DNA from: a bacterium
GTDB taxonomy: Bacteria; Campylobacterota; Campylobacteria; Campylobacterales; Sulfurimonadaceae
Direction of reading: 5' to 3'
Length of the DNA stretch: 38,231 bases
Assembly (NCBI GenBank): GCA_018825665.1
Contig: JAHJEG010000014.1
Coordinates: forward strand, 1 to 38,231
Shown here one piece after another: positions 25,670 through 35,948 of this stretch (position 1 is the first letter of the stretch; the number at the start of each line of letters is the position of its first letter). Under the pieces are notes generated by a model that was not told where the DNA came from, searched no databases, and was given only the letters and a program-made list of their open reading frames with translations. The position numbers and the translations under genes were made by a program.

Positions 25670-28600
25670 ATGAATATAGAAAATGAAACTTTTAATGAAG
25701 CAAAAAAACTTGCCACAAAATGGCAGAGTGCTATAGAAACCAACAGAGAAAATGCAGAAAAAAAATTTCATGCGATAATGAAACGAATGCTACAGGATCC
25801 TAAAAATAAGGTATTTTTAATTGAATTGTTAGATCAAAGCTTTAGGTCTCATGATAACCACCGTATAGCAGACCAGCTGGAATATATATTTAATAAGTAT
25901 AACAACACAACTTTTTTTACAGAGTTTGAACAGCTGCTTGTATGGCTTTTTCGCAATCTCGGGATATACTTGCCGTTTGTATCCGTGCCTCTTTTTATAC
26001 AGTATCTCAGAGACGATATAAAAAATATAGTCATAAAAGGGGAAGTTCAGGCACTGGACTCTCATCTTCAAAAACGGATAAATGAAGACACGCGCGTGAA
26101 TATAAATATTATAGGTGAAGCTGTTTTGGGTGAGCAAGAAGCACAAGAGCGGGTAGAAAAATATATAAGAGCCTTGCAAAACCCGAATATAAACTATGTT
26201 TCTATTAAAATATCCACTATTTTTTCACAAATCAATCCTATCGCACACGACTGGAGCGTTGAACAAATCTCTTTAAAATTGGAAAAAATATATCAGGCAG
26301 CCATGCGAAACAGTTTTATAAATAAAGAGGGTAAGAGTGAGTACAAGTTTATAAATCTTGATATGGAGGAGTATCGGGATATTCACCTGACTTTTGATGT
26401 GTTTACCAAAACGCTTTCTCTGGATAAATTTAAAAATCTCCATGCAGGGATTGTGCTTCAGGCATATATACCGGAGGCTCTTGTTCATTTGAAGAAACTG
26501 TACGCTTGGGCCAGAGAGAGAGTTGAAAACGGCGGTGCACCCATTAAGGTTCGACTGGTAAAAGGTGCGAATCAGGAGATGGAGCAAACAGAAGCTTCTC
26601 TTCGAGGATGGCCTTGTGTCACTTATCTAAAGAAGTCTCAAAGCGATGCAAATTTTAAAGTCTTGATGGATTTTTTACTTGATAAAGATGTTGCTCCTTA
26701 TATTCATGTGGGGATCGCCTCGCATAATCTCTTTGACCAGGCTTTGGCATTTTTACTGGCGAAGCAAAGAGGTCTGCAAGAGTATTTGAGTGCTGAAATG
26801 CTGGAGGGGATGAGTGAAACTGCTTATCATATACTAAAAAATGACAAAATGAATGTCATACTTTATGCACCGACAGCGACCGCAAAGACTTTTACAAATG
26901 CAATAGCCTACCTGGTGCGAAGGTTTGATGAAAACACCGCAGAGCAAAATTATTTAAGACACAGTTTTGGATTAAAGGTCGCAAGTGAGGCTTGGGATAT
27001 TTTACTCAAAAGTTATGACGATTCTATCAAAATGCTTGGTGATCTGCCGATGCTGCCTTATAGGAATCAGGATAGAACCTTAGAAATACCAAAGGCTGAT
27101 ACGGATACTGAAAAATATATTTTTGCAAATGAGAGTGATACAGATTTTGTACTTAAAGAAAATCAGATATGGGCCCAAAATATTCGTGATAAATGGAAAA
27201 ACATCTCTAAAAAAGAACCTTTGAAAGCATACCCTGTAATTGGGGGAGAGCAGATTCGTAGTGATGTCATAAAAAAGATTATAGACAAGTCTCAATATCA
27301 TGAAAACGTCATTGTAGGCGAATGTGCAATGGCAACACAAAAGGATTTGGAAACTGCACTCAAAGTTGCCAAAAGTGATCCTGATGGCTGGAGTAGACTT
27401 GCCCTTAGTGAGAGAACAAAAATCTTAATGAATGTAGCTTGTGAGTTTAAAAAATCTAGAGCTGATCTGATAGGGGTAGCTGCGGCAGAAGTTGGAAAGG
27501 TCTTTTCTGAAACCGATGTAGAAGTCTCGGAAGCGATAGATTTTTTAAATTTCTATCCATACAGTGTAAAAAAGCTAAGTGCTTATGATGGTATCTCAGT
27601 CAAAGAAAAAGGTGTGGGACTTGTAATAAGTCCATGGAACTTTCCTATAGCCATAGCCACCGGAGGAATAGCGGCCGCTCTGTCTACCGGCAACAGGGTG
27701 ATTTTAAAGCCATCATCCGATGCGGTTTTATCTGCGTATCTCCTTTGTAAATGTTTTTGGGAGGGCGGAGTCAGCAAGAACATATTGCAATTCGCGCCAA
27801 CGAAGGGAGCACTAGCCGGTGAGCATCTTGTAAAAAACAAAGATGTTGACTTTATAATATTTACAGGCAGTGAGAAAACGGCTTTTAGTATGCTTAAGAG
27901 CCGTGCGGATATGAATCTTAGTGCTGAGACAGGAGGAAAAGACGCAACAATCGTTACCTCCTTATCCGATCGTGATCAGGCTGTAAAAAATGTTATAGCG
28001 TCTGCCTTTAATAACTCCGGACAGAAATGCTCTGCAACATCACTTTTGGTTCTTGAAAAAGAGGTGTATATGGATGAAAAATTCAAACATATGCTGATAG
28101 ATGCAACACAGTCATTACATGTAGGTCCTATATGGGATTTTCAAAACAAAATAGGTCCGCTGGTAAATCTTCCTTCCGGTAATCTAAAAAGATCCTTAGA
28201 GTATTTGGATGAAGGTGAGAAGTTTTTAATCAAACCCTCGTATGCAGATAATGCAAATCCCTATATGCTAAAACCTTCAATTAGATGGGGAACTAAAAAA
28301 GGGGATTTTTGTCACCTAAACGAGCTTTTTGGTCCTGTTCTTAGTGTAATGTGTGCAGATGATTTAGAGGATGCCATAGAGATAGTGAATGCAACGGGCT
28401 ACGGATTGACCTCAGGTTTAGAGAGTTTGGATGATCGTGAGAAAAAGATATTCAAAGAGAGACTAAAAGCAGGGAACCTTTACTTAAACCGTATGACAAC
28501 AGGGGCAATAGTCCTTAGGCAACCTTTTGGGGGGATGGGAAAATCTGCTATAGGAAGTGGAAAAAAAGCAGGTGGATTTAACTATGTTTCTCAATTTTTA

Positions 28601-29254
28601 GACATAAGTTTTGATGGGAGCAGTTTAAAAGAAAGAACTGATCATGTTTATATACAAAGACTGGAAAAGATTTTAAAAGATGAACCGGAACATAAAACTG
28701 TTTTAGAAAAGGCCATAAAGACGGTTGAAAATTTTGCCTACTGGTTAGACAAAGAGTTTTTCAAAGAACATGACTATACGAATATCAGAGGCGAAAGCAA
28801 TATAACAAGGTATTTAAGTCTCAAAAATATAACTCTTGTTATAGAAGAGAATGATTCTTTGTACGAGATTCTTTGCACCATCGCCGCATCTAAAATGTCT
28901 GGAGCAACTCTGCATATATCTATGCCTGACAAAAGCACCTCACAAGAACTGTTATGGCTCGCAGAGAAAAAGGTCTTTTTGCTGGATGAGACGGATACAC
29001 TCGCATATGAGGATAAAGAAAAGATGCTTGAGTCTATGAAAGGTTCTAATCGTGTCCGGTACCTAAATAAAGATAATATAAACAAAGAAGTATATGAAAG
29101 TCTCTCCAAAGAGGCCATTCATATTGCGGGTGAACCTTTTATCCCTCATGGACGGATAGAACTGATGCACTTTTTTATAGAACAAAGCATCTCTGACAGT
29201 TATCACAGATATGGAAATCTGGGCTTGAAAGCTCTTACGTCAAAGAAGCATTAG
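25670..29254 (+). CDS. putA: Bifunctional proline dehydrogenase / P5C dehydrogenase
   Basis: A 1194-residue enzyme that oxidises proline to glutamate in two steps. The FAD-dependent proline dehydrogenase barrel is at about 60-470, with VRLVKGANQEMEQ and YLRHSFGLKVASEAW. The NAD-dependent aldehyde dehydrogenase domain is at about 520-985: VISPWNFPIAIATGG, IFTGSEKTA, LSAETGGKDATIV with catalytic Glu and NNSGQKCSATSLL with catalytic Cys. A C-terminal extension of about 200 residues follows. No ribbon-helix-helix DNA-binding domain is present at the N-terminus, so it cannot repress its own operon as the E. coli form does. A separate regulator may use the upstream palindromes. Next to putP. Confidence 0.96.
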   Translation: MNIENETFNEAKKLATKWQSAIETNRENAEKKFHAIMKRMLQDPKNKVFLIELLDQSFRSHDNHRIADQLEYIFNKYNNTTFFTEFEQLLVWLFRNLGIYLPFVSVPLFIQYLRDDIKNIVIKGEVQALDSHLQKRINEDTRVNINIIGEAVLGEQEAQERVEKYIRALQNPNINYVSIKISTIFSQINPIAHDWSVEQISLKLEKIYQAAMRNSFINKEGKSEYKFINLDMEEYRDIHLTFDVFTKTLSLDKFKNLHAGIVLQAYIPEALVHLKKLYAWARERVENGGAPIKVRLVKGANQEMEQTEASLRGWPCVTYLKKSQSDANFKVLMDFLLDKDVAPYIHVGIASHNLFDQALAFLLAKQRGLQEYLSAEMLEGMSETAYHILKNDKMNVILYAPTATAKTFTNAIAYLVRRFDENTAEQNYLRHSFGLKVASEAWDILLKSYDDSIKMLGDLPMLPYRNQDRTLEIPKADTDTEKYIFANESDTDFVLKENQIWAQNIRDKWKNISKKEPLKAYPVIGGEQIRSDVIKKIIDKSQYHENVIVGECAMATQKDLETALKVAKSDPDGWSRLALSERTKILMNVACEFKKSRADLIGVAAAEVGKVFSETDVEVSEAIDFLNFYPYSVKKLSAYDGISVKEKGVGLVISPWNFPIAIATGGIAAALSTGNRVILKPSSDAVLSAYLLCKCFWEGGVSKNILQFAPTKGALAGEHLVKNKDVDFIIFTGSEKTAFSMLKSRADMNLSAETGGKDATIVTSLSDRDQAVKNVIASAFNNSGQKCSATSLLVLEKEVYMDEKFKHMLIDATQSLHVGPIWDFQNKIGPLVNLPSGNLKRSLEYLDEGEKFLIKPSYADNANPYMLKPSIRWGTKKGDFCHLNELFGPVLSVMCADDLEDAIEIVNATGYGLTSGLESLDDREKKIFKERLKAGNLYLNRMTTGAIVLRQPFGGMGKSAIGSGKKAGGFNYVSQFLDISFDGSSLKERTDHVYIQRLEKILKDEPEHKTVLEKAIKTVENFAYWLDKEFFKEHDYTNIRGESNITRYLSLKNITLVIEENDSLYEILCTIAASKMSGATLHISMPDKSTSQELLWLAEKKVFLLDETDTLAYEDKEKMLESMKGSNRVRYLNKDNINKEVYESLSKEAIHIAGEPFIPHGRIELMHFFIEQSISDSYHRYGNLGLKALTSKKH

Positions 29255-30736
29255 ATGGAAATACCATTAATAAGTTCATTTATTTTATACATGCTGGTGA
29301 TGCTGGGTATAGGGTTTTATTTCTATTTTAAAACAGATGATTTAAGCGATTATGTTTTAGGAGGGCGAGGATTGGGTCCGGGGGTAACAGCACTTAGCGC
29401 CGGAGCTTCCGATATGAGCGGATGGCTTCTTTTGGGACTTCCGGGCATGATGTACAGTGATGGTTTGGTTGGCAGCTGGATTGCCGTGGGTCTTTTTATC
29501 GGGGCCTATATCAATTGGCATTATGTCGCAAAACCGCTTCGCGTATATACGCATCACCTCAATGATTCAATTACAATACCGGATTACTTTGCAAATCGAT
29601 TTGAAGATAATAAACACAGTTTGCGCGTAATCACTGCTGTAGTCATACTCCTTTTTTACACACTTTATACCTCTTCTGGACTTGTCGGGGGAGCTAAACT
29701 CTTTGAAGCTACATTTCATTTGGACTACTCTGCTTCATTGCTGATAGGGAGCTTTATTATCGCATCTTACACATTTTTAGGTGGATACAATGCCGTAAGC
29801 TGGACTGACTTTATTCAAGGGATACTAATGATGTTAGCCCTTGTGATAACACCGATAGTCGTAGTATCCGAGATAGGCGGGCTAAGTGAAATAATCAATA
29901 TCGTAGAAGCAAACGATAGAAGCAAACTGGATATATTAAACGGCAGTTCCTTTATCGGCATTATCTCCTTGCTTGCATGGGGACTCGGATATTTTGGACA
30001 ACCACATATACTGGTGCGTTTTATGTCAATCAGGGATGAAAACGAGATGAGTCGTGCAAAAGCTATTGGTATGAGTTGGATGGGAATCTCTATTCTTGGC
30101 TCACTGAGCGTTGGTTTTTTTGGATTTGCATATGTTGCAGCAAACGGAGTTGACCTTCATGACAGTGAAAAGATATTTATAACACTCTCTCAGCTTCTTT
30201 TTAATCCCTGGATTGCGGGTTTCTTACTTGCTGCAATTTTAGCAGCGATTATGAGTACGATTGATTCTCAATTGCTTGTATCATCATCTGTATTGACACG
30301 AGATATATATCATGCGATTTTACATAAAAATGCAAGCGATAAAGAACTTGTGTGGGTGGGCCGCGCAACTGTTATTATAATCGCAGTCATTGCCTGGTAT
30401 ATCTCGACAGATAGCAACTCCAGTGTTTTAAAACTGGTATCGTACGCCTGGGCAGGATTCGGTGCAGCATTTGGCCCTCTTATTATTTTGTCTTTATTTA
30501 GTCGCAACATAACAAAAACAGGAGCGATTGCCGGAATGCTGGTCGGCTCCATAACTGTTATAGTGTATAAGCAACTTGAGGGTGGAATCTTTGATATCTA
30601 TGAACTTCTTCCGGGGTTTGTTTTTGCCTGGATAGCAATACTTCTCTTTAGTAAAACGGGTGAGGGCGCATCCCAAAAAACGAAAGAGATATTTGACCGG
30701 GTGCAAGAAAAGCTGCATTCCCAGGTAAAGTTTTAG
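29255..30736 (+). CDS. putP: Sodium/proline symporter
   Basis: A 493-residue carrier of the solute:sodium symporter family with about thirteen membrane helices. Visible: YVLGGRGLGPGVTALSAGASDMSGWLLLGLPG (split over about 33-65), the Na-site helix with SAGASDMSGW, IPDYFANRF, FLGGYNAVSWTDFIQG, LGYFGQPHILVRFMSI and AIMSTIDSQLLVSSS, the latter carrying conserved Ser/Thr ligands. It starts on the base after the putA stop, so uptake and oxidation of proline are expressed together. Confidence 0.96.
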   Translation: MEIPLISSFILYMLVMLGIGFYFYFKTDDLSDYVLGGRGLGPGVTALSAGASDMSGWLLLGLPGMMYSDGLVGSWIAVGLFIGAYINWHYVAKPLRVYTHHLNDSITIPDYFANRFEDNKHSLRVITAVVILLFYTLYTSSGLVGGAKLFEATFHLDYSASLLIGSFIIASYTFLGGYNAVSWTDFIQGILMMLALVITPIVVVSEIGGLSEIINIVEANDRSKLDILNGSSFIGIISLLAWGLGYFGQPHILVRFMSIRDENEMSRAKAIGMSWMGISILGSLSVGFFGFAYVAANGVDLHDSEKIFITLSQLLFNPWIAGFLLAAILAAIMSTIDSQLLVSSSVLTRDIYHAILHKNASDKELVWVGRATVIIIAVIAWYISTDSNSSVLKLVSYAWAGFGAAFGPLIILSLFSRNITKTGAIAGMLVGSITVIVYKQLEGGIFDIYELLPGFVFAWIAILLFSKTGEGASQKTKEIFDRVQEKLHSQVKF

Positions 30737-30894
30737 CAGATTTTATACGCTTTGTCTGAAAGCCTCTTGTATCTCAGGTACAATATAACACTAAATATAA
30801 CATTTTTAGGATACAATAAAAGTTCGATTATGGATATGTACTGTAAAAAGATATACATACATTAGCCATAGCATACTAATTGGGAGAAGATAGA

Positions 30895-31791
30895 ATGAAA
30901 CTTTTGTTAATACTTTTGAGTCTGCTTGCAGTAAATGCAAATGCCGGATTTTTTGGAAGTTTGGTGGGCGGTGCTATAGGAAGCTCCGGAGGCAGAAGCG
31001 GAGGCTCAAACATAAGTGTACAGGATTCCTTTGTAATGGAAAAAAAAGTTCAACATGCATTGGATTTTCAAGGGTACTACAGCGGAGAGTTTGACGGTAA
31101 TTTAAATACTTTTGATTCCAGAAATGCAATTGAGAATTTTCAAAAGAACAATGCTCTGGATACTGATGGAATACTTCATAATATGACCGCTCTTAATTTA
31201 GTGTATCTCTTTGAACTGGCTGATGAGTTTAATGCATTGAAATTTAATGAAACAAAAGATATTCAAGCATCGATACAAAAAGTCATTGAAAGAAAAAAAT
31301 TACTTCTTCAAGCTACAAAAGGGCTTGAAAAGGGGTTTTCCAAAGGTTCATCCGTCAATACAAAAGTCAGTGTTTCTATGAATAATGCTATTGCAAAAGA
31401 GGAAGAGTTCTATAACGATGTAAAAGTCATGTTTTCATCTCTAGATGAAAACGGCACAGGCAATATTAAAATTGATAAAGAAAAAAATATAATTTGGCAA
31501 GACACAAAATTCAGTGAGACTGAAAAATTTGAATTTAATGAGGCCGCTTCCTATTGTGCTGAACTCAATTTGGAAAAATTGGCTTACTGGAGACTTCCTA
31601 GCAAGGAGGAGTTAAAAAGCCTTTATAGAAATAGAATCAACTTTACTAATAACCCTGCACAAAATAATTCAAATGCCAGAACTTATTTTCGGTTTGATGA
31701 GCAGTATGTAATTGATTTAGAAAAACAGGAAATACGCTCTGCATATAATAATTACGGTGCCTATGTAAGATGTGTGCACCCATTGAATTAA
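30895..31791 (+). CDS. Exported protein with PG-binding-like and Lcl/DUF1566 domains
   Basis: The start is ATG 30895 behind GGGAGAAG; an earlier TTG at 30880 is less likely. The protein has 298 residues. A signal peptide ends at about residue 18 (VNANA-GFFG), followed by a Gly-rich linker. Residues about 45-100 recall a peptidoglycan-binding domain (ALDFQGYYSGEFDGNLN, AIENFQKNNALDTDG). A helical middle leads to a C-terminal DUF1566/Lcl-like domain (about 190-298): IWQD, FNEAASYCAELNL, WRLPSKEELKSLY, YVRCVHPLN. Probably a cell-surface or periplasmic binding protein. A 158-bp gap separates it from putP. Confidence 0.72.
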   Translation: MKLLLILLSLLAVNANAGFFGSLVGGAIGSSGGRSGGSNISVQDSFVMEKKVQHALDFQGYYSGEFDGNLNTFDSRNAIENFQKNNALDTDGILHNMTALNLVYLFELADEFNALKFNETKDIQASIQKVIERKKLLLQATKGLEKGFSKGSSVNTKVSVSMNNAIAKEEEFYNDVKVMFSSLDENGTGNIKIDKEKNIIWQDTKFSETEKFEFNEAASYCAELNLEKLAYWRLPSKEELKSLYRNRINFTNNPAQNNSNARTYFRFDEQYVIDLEKQEIRSAYNNYGAYVRCVHPLN

Positions 31792-31802
31792 AGAGTAAGA
31801 GA

Positions 31803-31982
31803 TTGAAATATATTTATGTATTGATTGCTGCATCCTTTTTTGTCTCATGCAGTGATGAGAACAGCAAAAAAACAACGACTCAGATAGTAAACCATAAAAG
31901 CGTATCAGAGACGACAGAAAAAAAAGAAGTTTTTTGTAAGAATAAAGAAAACTGTATTAAATGTAAGGGAAAATTTGAATAA
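31803..31982 (+). CDS. Small lipoprotein, cysteine-rich tail
   Basis: The start is TTG 31803 preceded by AAGAG (an ATG at 31770 would lie inside the previous gene). The protein has 59 residues: MKYIYVLIAASFFVSCSDENS is a lipoprotein signal with lipobox FVSC. The rest is Lys/Thr-rich, ending CKNKENCIKCKG with three cysteines. Transcribed together with the DUF1566-type protein 11 bp upstream. Function unknown. Confidence 0.55.
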   Translation: MKYIYVLIAASFFVSCSDENSKKTTTQIVNHKSVSETTEKKEVFCKNKENCIKCKGKFE

Positions 31983-32006
31983 TCAGGCAGAGAGATAAAT
32001 CATCCA

Positions 32007-32029
32007 ATTCCAGTATCAGGTACTGGAAT
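32007..32029. terminator. Perfect 9-bp hairpin after the small lipoprotein gene
   Basis: ATTCCAGTA-TCAGG-TACTGGAAT is a perfect 9-bp stem with 5-nt loop, 24 bp after the stop. There is no T run on the plus strand, so it is a weak terminator or a binding site. Confidence 0.4.
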
Positions 32030-32043
32030 AATAAGAAACTATA

Positions 32044-32195
32044 TCCCCAAATAGGATTTCAAAACCTTCAGTAATAGTGATGCTTCTATCTTCATTTTGG
32101 AAGTTCTCCATAGTAGCAACTGTAGTTCTGCCAACCAATAAAAAAAACCGTTGAGAGTATGAATAAGAGTATTTCCTTCTTCTCTTTTATGTCCT
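32044..32195 (-). pseudogene. serS: Decayed 3' end of serS (copy 1)
   Basis: Read on the minus strand, this stretch encodes EGNTLIHTLNG, then after a frame change LVGRTTVATMENFQNEDRSITI, which parallels the C-terminus of seryl-tRNA synthetase ([31 protein letters not shown] in the second copy at 33255-33515). Many substitutions and at least one frameshift (a T run near HTLNG) make it non-functional. No intact serS is in the window. Confidence 0.75.
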
Positions 32196-32295
32196 TTTGC
32201 AAACTATTTGTTTTAAAAGATGTTAGTGATTAAAGGAGGCTTCAGTAGCATTTTAAACTTGAATCTAAGTGCAATATTGTATTATAAGTAAAATT

Positions 32296-33216
32296 ATGAG
32301 GAATTTATCTTTGAGAGAAGTAGCAGACTTTTTCATATATAACATCGATATTGTAGGAATTATTATATTAATTGCTACTTTTTTCCCTATTGTTAAGCTG
32401 ATGAAAGAACTTCCACCTGGACTGTTGCGAAGGTGGTGGAATATATTGATACTGTTCATCCTGTTTTTTGTTCTCAGTTATGTCTTTTACATAGAAGAGC
32501 GCCGTTTTGGAATTTTTATGTCCATAGAAATGATTGTTCCATATATTCTCTTTTTTGGTGCTATCTTCGTATTTTTTGTCACTACTCTTGCCTTACGTAC
32601 AGCTTTGGATGTCAAACGGATATATACTCTGGAGATCGAGAACATTACTGATTCTCTTATGGGGATATTTAACCGTCGCCATCTTGATAGAATACTCCAT
32701 GAAGAGTTTTCAAAAGCAACGCGCTATAAACTGCAATTCTCAGTTCTTATGCTTGATATAGACTTTTTTAAAAATGTTAATGATACATACGGACACGATA
32801 TTGGTGATCTGGTTCTGAAAAATCTTGGAACACTTATTAAAGAGTTTAGTCGTGAAGTTGATTCTGTGGCACGTTACGGCGGTGAAGAGATACTGATTGT
32901 ATGTCCTATGACAGATGCTCAGCATGCTGTGGCACTGGCAGAACGTTTACGCAAAGAAATCGAGTCAACAGTTATTGTCCCTGCTGATGAAACAAAAGAG
33001 ATAACAGAACTGCGCATAACGGTAAGCATCGGGGTAGCGGCATATACCTCTGATATATCCTCTGCTGAAGAATTAGTAAAACATGCGGACGTAGCGCTAT
33101 ACAGAGCTAAAGATGAGGGACGTAATCGTGTTTTCTTGTGTGATGGAAGCAGCCCTGATGATTTTTTGAGTAGTAGATACCCTATAAAATACCACTCAAG
33201 AAATGGCAGTTTATAG
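32296..33216 (+). CDS. Membrane diguanylate cyclase (GGDEF)
   Basis: I prefer ATG 32296; an in-frame TTG at 32269 is possible, and neither has a strong ribosome site. The protein has 306 residues. Three hydrophobic helices (about 12-33, 47-64, 75-98) form an uncharacterised membrane part. The GGDEF domain follows: DSLMGIFNRRHLD, LMLDIDFFKNVNDTYGHDIGD, RYGGEEILIV as the active loop, and an inhibitory RxxD site (REVD) five residues before it. It ends SIGVA, ALYRAKDEGRNRVFL. It should make cyclic di-GMP. It lies alone between two serS fragments; its last codons overlap a repeat seen again at 33582. Confidence 0.9.
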   Translation: MRNLSLREVADFFIYNIDIVGIIILIATFFPIVKLMKELPPGLLRRWWNILILFILFFVLSYVFYIEERRFGIFMSIEMIVPYILFFGAIFVFFVTTLALRTALDVKRIYTLEIENITDSLMGIFNRRHLDRILHEEFSKATRYKLQFSVLMLDIDFFKNVNDTYGHDIGDLVLKNLGTLIKEFSREVDSVARYGGEEILIVCPMTDAQHAVALAERLRKEIESTVIVPADETKEITELRITVSIGVAAYTSDISSAEELVKHADVALYRAKDEGRNRVFLCDGSSPDDFLSSRYPIKYHSRNGSL

Positions 33217-33224
33217 GCAGTTAC
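33204..33224 (+). repeat. 21-bp direct repeat, copy 1
   Basis: A 21-bp stretch with the core TATAGGCAGTTAC spans the end of the cyclase gene and matches 33582-33602 at 20 of 21 positions. Inside it GGCAGTT recurs after 11 bp. The two copies enclose the second serS fragment. Confidence 0.6.
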
Positions 33225-33254
33225 CTTATAAAATATCTATCTATTTATAGAAGT

Positions 33255-33748
<494 letters not shown>

Positions 33749-33855
33749 AAAGTAAGAGTATCTAGTATTATATAACTTTTATAAAACATATCCCTAAAGC
33801 AGACACAAAGCCTTCCTTCATTTCTTTTATACTTTTATAACAAAGGAGTCAGACA

Positions 33856-34334
33856 TTGAAAGAGTTGAGTCAGAAAGAGATAAAAAAGCTAGGTACTTTA
33901 AACGAGGAGCTTAAAGTCATTGAGAATAGAATATACAATATATGTCTTAAACAAAATCAATAGCATTACAAAAAGTTTTAGAGAACGAAAACAACATATT
34001 AGATTATGGGATTGAAGTTAAATATTTCTTTTATGGTGACGAGTATATCAAAGTTGGAGATGAAGAAGACCCTGAACATCTATTAGCTAATTGGACAGAT
34101 AATATAAAATCCATAATGCTGAAAGATGAATGGTGGGGCATAGATGATAACAACTGCCATAATGTGACATCATCCATTCAAAAAAATAAAGAGTTAAACA
34201 CTCAAAAGCATTGTTGGTTATTACATTCATTATACGACAACTACTTTTTGAGTTGGGATGATATTTTTAAAATAGATAGTGTTTATTTTGATGTTAAGAT
34301 ACAATATGAATATTCATCGGAAATTAGTATTTAA
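33856..34334 (+). pseudogene. Frame-disrupted unknown gene before the WYL regulator
   Basis: Begins at TTG 33856 with a strong AAGGAG (33843-33848), and reads 35 helical codons (KELSQKEIKKLGTLNEELKVIEN) to a TAG at 33961. In the -1 frame the coding pattern continues from about 33951 (KSIALQKVLENENN, then KYFFYGDEYIKVGDEED) without any ATG, GTG or TTG until 34116, and runs to a stop at 34334. The simplest reading is one gene of about 159 residues broken by a single-base change near CAAAATC, or a sequencing error. I see no standard -1 slippery heptamer. Product unknown: acidic, Trp-rich, soluble. Confidence 0.6.
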
Positions 34335-34343
34335 AGGTGTGAA

Positions 34344-35264
34344 ATGGCTTACAAGCATGATTATGACAAAATCTTAACAAGACTAACAAATATACTATCA
34401 AAATTGAATGATGGCGAGGCTCTATCAGTCAAAGAGTTAGCCGAAGAGTTTAATGTAAGTTCTAAAACTATACAGAGAGATTTTAACGAAAGGCTAAGTG
34501 CTTTTCCTGTCTATCAAGATAAACGAAAATGGAAAATGCAAGATGGCTTTAGGGTTGAAAAGACCAAGTCATTAGAAGAACAGCTTGTTTTAGACATCAT
34601 AGAAAAAATGACTGAAAGCATTGGCGGTAAGTTTGCCACTACATCCCATAAACTACTATCTAAAATCAAAAATGAAGATTTTAATCCTATATATACAAAG
34701 TTAAATATAGAAGATATAAGTGATAGGTTTGATGATATTCAGATTATAGAAAAAGCCATCAAAGATAAAACTGAACTAGAGTGTAGTTATGAAAATGAGA
34801 GAGAGGGGATTTTTCGAGCAAATATCCAACCTCTTAAAATAGTCAACTATGAAGGCTTTTGGTATTTAGTTGCTTTTAGAGATGGCTATGTCCAAAAATA
34901 CTACATCAAAACTCTTTCAAATATAAAAACAACTAGCAAAACATTTGTAGTAGATGAAAATATACAAGAGTTGTTAGAGAACTCTATCAGTATTTGGTTT
35001 AAAGCAGATATAGAACCTTTTGAAGTGAAAATACATGCTGATGAAGTCGCTACAAAATACTTCAAACGCAGAGCATTACCAACACAAACAATAGAAACTT
35101 TAAGTCAAGATGGAACTATGGAGTTTATAGTTACTATTACAGATGAGATGGAAATTATACCTATTATTAAGTATTGGATACCTCATTTGAAAGTTTTAGA
35201 GCCTGACTGGGTTAATGATGTGATTGATGAGGAATTAAAATTATTTTTAAAACAAAGGAATTAA
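34344..35264 (+). CDS. HTH-WYL transcriptional regulator
   Basis: A 306-residue protein. The N-terminal winged helix is at about 10-70: LNDGEALSVKELAEEFNVSSKTIQRDFNERL. A WYL domain at about 140-215 shows IQPLKIVNYEGFWYLVAFRDGYVQKYYIKTLSNI, and a WCX-like C-terminal domain follows at about 225-300. WYL regulators control many phage-defence and DNA-damage loci and are thought to bind a nucleic-acid ligand. It starts with AAAGG 7 nt upstream of the ATG and sits 3 bp before the nuclease gene, so it most likely regulates this cassette. Confidence 0.92.
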   Translation: MAYKHDYDKILTRLTNILSKLNDGEALSVKELAEEFNVSSKTIQRDFNERLSAFPVYQDKRKWKMQDGFRVEKTKSLEEQLVLDIIEKMTESIGGKFATTSHKLLSKIKNEDFNPIYTKLNIEDISDRFDDIQIIEKAIKDKTELECSYENEREGIFRANIQPLKIVNYEGFWYLVAFRDGYVQKYYIKTLSNIKTTSKTFVVDENIQELLENSISIWFKADIEPFEVKIHADEVATKYFKRRALPTQTIETLSQDGTMEFIVTITDEMEIIPIIKYWIPHLKVLEPDWVNDVIDEELKLFLKQRN

Positions 35265-35267
35265 AAT

Positions 35268-35948
35268 ATGATAGAAGCTGAAATGTGTAATAAAATTCCA
35301 AAACTAGAAACTTGGGAAGATATTTTAACTTCCAATGTATTTGGATTATTAGACTTACTAAATAATGAGTACTTATTAGAAATCGTATCAAATGCTAAAA
35401 ATCACAACAACCAGCAAATAAGCTTTAAGGATAGGTATGTTAAAAGCGTTAAACTTTGGAAAAACTTTAAAAATATTGGCGAGCCTGATATTGTTGTGAC
35501 TTTAGATGATAATAGTTTTTTTATTATCGAAGTTAAATACTTTAGTCATGAACATAATGGTAAAAAAGAGATACAAGAAAGTGAAGATGAAGAGCAAAAG
35601 CAAGAAAAAGGACAGTTAGCTAAATATTTTGATATAAAGATAGATAATAAAAAAAGTGATTTCATCATCTATCTTACGCAAGATTATCAAAGTTTAAAAG
35701 TGATACAAAATAGTGATGATAAAAAGGCAAACAGTAAAAGCTCTTTAGATAAAATTTATCATATTCATTGGAATGAATTTAATGAATATTTGATAAGTAT
35801 TAAAGGGGTTGATGGTATTAAAAAGAATATCATTGATAAAATTATAGAGTATTTAAACTTTAAAGGTTTCAGATATTGGTCAGGGATTAAATACAGAAAA
35901 GAGTATGAAAAATTAAAATTAAATATAGGGGAATTTTATGGAGAGTAA
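35268..35948 (+). CDS. Predicted PD-(D/E)XK nuclease
   Basis: A 226-residue protein. GEPDIVVTLDDNSFFIIEVKY shows the PD-(D/E)XK fold core: Asp74, Glu88 and Lys90 (E-V-K), with Gln116 in the following helix (QLAKYFD). The N-terminal block ETWEDILTSNVFGLLDLL recalls a lead-in of predicted endonucleases in defence loci. Residues 95-115 are strongly acidic and charged. No helicase or methyltransferase is present beside it, so target choice must come from the protein itself or the partner gene. Its end overlaps the next gene by 11 bp, indicating coupled synthesis. Confidence 0.8.
   Translation: MIEAEMCNKIPKLETWEDILTSNVFGLLDLLNNEYLLEIVSNAKNHNNQQISFKDRYVKSVKLWKNFKNIGEPDIVVTLDDNSFFIIEVKYFSHEHNGKKEIQESEDEEQKQEKGQLAKYFDIKIDNKKSDFIIYLTQDYQSLKVIQNSDDKKANSKSSLDKIYHIHWNEFNEYLISIKGVDGIKKNIIDKIIEYLNFKGFRYWSGIKYRKEYEKLKLNIGEFYGE

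Noticed and set aside
33942-33963. Programmed -1 frameshift site in the gene before the WYL regulator
   Set aside because: No heptamer of the X-XXY-YYZ type is in the right phase and no strong downstream hairpin is visible; a simple indel explains it better.
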